Both the position numbers and the translations under genes were made by a program. A model generated the notes under the pieces. That model searched no databases, was not told the DNA's origin, and saw nothing but the letters and a program-made list of their open reading frames with translations. DNA of 64,000 nucleotides from Candidatus Zixiibacteriota bacterium. Its GTDB lineage: Bacteria; Zixibacteria; MSB-5A5; GN15; FEB-12. This document shows, piece by piece, positions 62,788 through 64,000 of the stretch. Position 1 is the stretch's first letter; every line of letters begins with the position of its first letter. The DNA is taken from contig JAJRQO010000021.1 in the NCBI GenBank assembly GCA_024280215.1, forward strand, positions 91,827 through 155,826, given 5' to 3'.

Positions 62788-64000
62788 CGGTCTTTGTATG
62801 GCAAGTGCTTGCCAGCTTTTTTCTCATCCATATACTTCTTAGACATTTTGACAACCGCACCCGACATGAAGATAAGAGCAATAAGGTTCGGTGCCGACAT
62901 CAATCCATTGGCCGCATCGGCAAAGTTCCAGACAGGTTCCAAGTCAAGCGTCGCACCCATGAGAGTAAAGATAATATAAATCCATTTATACGGAAGTTTT
63001 GATTTTGCTCCACCAAGATACTCAACACCTTTTTCGCCATAATATGACCATGCCACCACCGTTGAAAAAGCAAAGAGCATGATACCAACAACAACCATCC
63101 ATCGTCCAAAACCAGGAAGAGCAATTTCAAATGCGGTCATCGTCAGCACCGCACCATTTTGACCATTCGCCCAAACACCTGTTGAGATAATTACCAAGGC
63201 TGTCATCGAGCAGATAACAATCGTATCGATAAATGGTCCAAGCATCGCAACCAAACCTTCACGCACAGGCTCGTCAACTTTTGCAGTAGCATGTGCCATC
63301 GCAGCCGACCCCTGCCCTGCCTCATTTGAGAACAAGCCACGGCGAAGTCCCCACGCAAATGTCATCCAGATAGTCGCACCACCAGCGGCACCACCGACAA
63401 CAGCAGTTGGGTTAAAAGCATGATAAAATATAAGTTCAAACGATGGTAATATCTGTTCGTAATTCATAAACAATGCGACCATCGCAGATAAGACATAGAC
63501 AACCGACATGCCAGGCACCAAATATGTCGCAACCGAGCCGATTCGTTTGATACCTCCAATAATAACGGCACCCGTCAGACCTGCTAAGATAAATCCGAAT
63601 ATCCAGCGAAACATTGTTTCGCTTTCAGCGGAAACCTCAAAGACATCAATCAACGAATGAGCCATCGTATTTGACTGCACCATATTTCCCGCACCCAATG
63701 CACCAATCGCTACAAACGATGCAAACATGTAGGCAAGCGGTTTGAAATACTTTGGCATACCCATTTCAATATAATACATCGGACCACCACGGACATTTCC
63801 GTCAGGATCGATTTTACGATACTTAATTGCTAAAGTACACTCGGCAAATTTAATCGCCATACCAAAAAATGCCGTAACCCACATCCAAAATATCGCTCCC
63901 GGTCCACCCCAATACAATGCAACCGCCACACCAGCGATATTTCCGATACCGATTGTCGCCGAAAGAGCTGCCGACAATGCCTGAAAATGAGTAAGCTGAC
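62784..64000 (-). CDS. AGCS-family sodium:alanine/glycine symporter, N-terminus beyond the window
   Basis: An Na+-coupled amino-acid importer of the inner membrane (AlsT/DagA/GlyP family). 405 codons are present; the frame is open to the right edge (…QLTHFQALSAALSATIGIGNIAGVAVAL), so the TTG at 63977 is internal and the first ~60-100 residues are missing. Family motifs are IGIGNIAGVAVALYWGGPGAIFWMWVTAFFGMAIKFAE, RGGPMYYIEMG, AWGLRRGLFSNEAGQGSAAMAHA and VREGLVAMLGPFIDTIVICSMTALVI. The polar C-terminus ends in KHLPYKDR. Confidence 0.94.
   Translation of the reverse strand, partial: QLTHFQALSAALSATIGIGNIAGVAVALYWGGPGAIFWMWVTAFFGMAIKFAECTLAIKYRKIDPDGNVRGGPMYYIEMGMPKYFKPLAYMFASFVAIGALGAGNMVQSNTMAHSLIDVFEVSAESETMFRWIFGFILAGLTGAVIIGGIKRIGSVATYLVPGMSVVYVLSAMVALFMNYEQILPSFELIFYHAFNPTAVVGGAAGGATIWMTFAWGLRRGLFSNEAGQGSAAMAHATAKVDEPVREGLVAMLGPFIDTIVICSMTALVIISTGVWANGQNGAVLTMTAFEIALPGFGRWMVVVGIMLFAFSTVVAWSYYGEKGVEYLGGAKSKLPYKWIYIIFTLMGATLDLEPVWNFADAANGLMSAPNLIALIFMSGAVVKMSKKYMDEKKAGKHLPYKDR

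Overview
The window is AT-rich DNA from a Gram-negative bacterium of the FCB (Fibrobacteres-Chlorobi-Bacteroidetes) superphylum. Three secreted proteins have classical type IX secretion (T9SS) C-terminal sorting domains (NYPNPFNPST / NFPNPFN motifs, then a GxYxYKL strand and a terminal K-hhLLK). Three other secreted proteins end in a ~70-residue dockerin-like tail (RGNVD...DISDLVxLVxxxFQGG). This pairing is what I associate with Zixibacteria-like candidate phyla; the assignment is an inference and no rRNA gene is present to confirm it.

Layout. 0-1.7 kb: end of a glycolysis/secretion cluster (pgk-tpiA-secG) and tRNA-Leu(GAG). 1.7-19.6 kb: accessory and surface genes: rubrerythrin with a palindrome-overlapped promoter, a TSP3-repeat protein, an outer-membrane barrel plus DUF3179 lipoprotein, a GyrI-like protein, a YhiN-type flavoprotein, a T9SS protein, an lrp-eamA-ppox operon, and three secreted fibre/adhesin-like proteins, the last with YadA-like head repeats and a self-cleaving S74 chaperone tail. 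19.6-30.4 kb: one 12-gene minus-strand operon for a group 3b (NADP-linked, bidirectional) [NiFe]-hydrogenase, hydB-cNMP-hydG-hydD-hydA-protease-hypA-hypB-hypF-hypC-hypD-hypE, with a CRP/FNR-like palindrome upstream.

30.8-46.2 kb: a minus-strand run with no obvious internal terminator: a MurG-like glycosyltransferase, two GT4 glycosyltransferases, an MsbA-like ABC exporter, three tandem divergent APH-fold kinases, an AlgE-like outer-membrane barrel, then two large surface proteins built from six Ig/transthyretin-like repeats, one with a T9SS tail and one with a dockerin-like tail. A sigma-54 promoter (TTGGC-N7-TTGCT) lies 47 bp upstream of the first gene, with an inverted repeat about 100 bp further up. 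Immediately upstream sits an epimerase-methyltransferase-histidine kinase-NtrC-type regulator operon. I read this as one regulated system for making and exporting a surface glycan, and it is my main candidate for an undescribed system.

50.9-64 kb: tRNA-Ser(UGA) with two in-register degenerate ~91-bp repeats, a DtxR/MntR-like regulator with two palindromic operators flanking its promoter and a ZIP metal transporter plus an unknown protein, a T9SS subtilase, a second epimerase, a GT-C membrane glycosyltransferase, an unknown tail-anchored protein and a truncated AGCS sodium:amino-acid symporter. Intergenic spaces from 55 to 62 kb carry a family of nested palindromes: a partly conserved outer stem around a variable but always self-complementary inner stem, usually with a TTTA loop.
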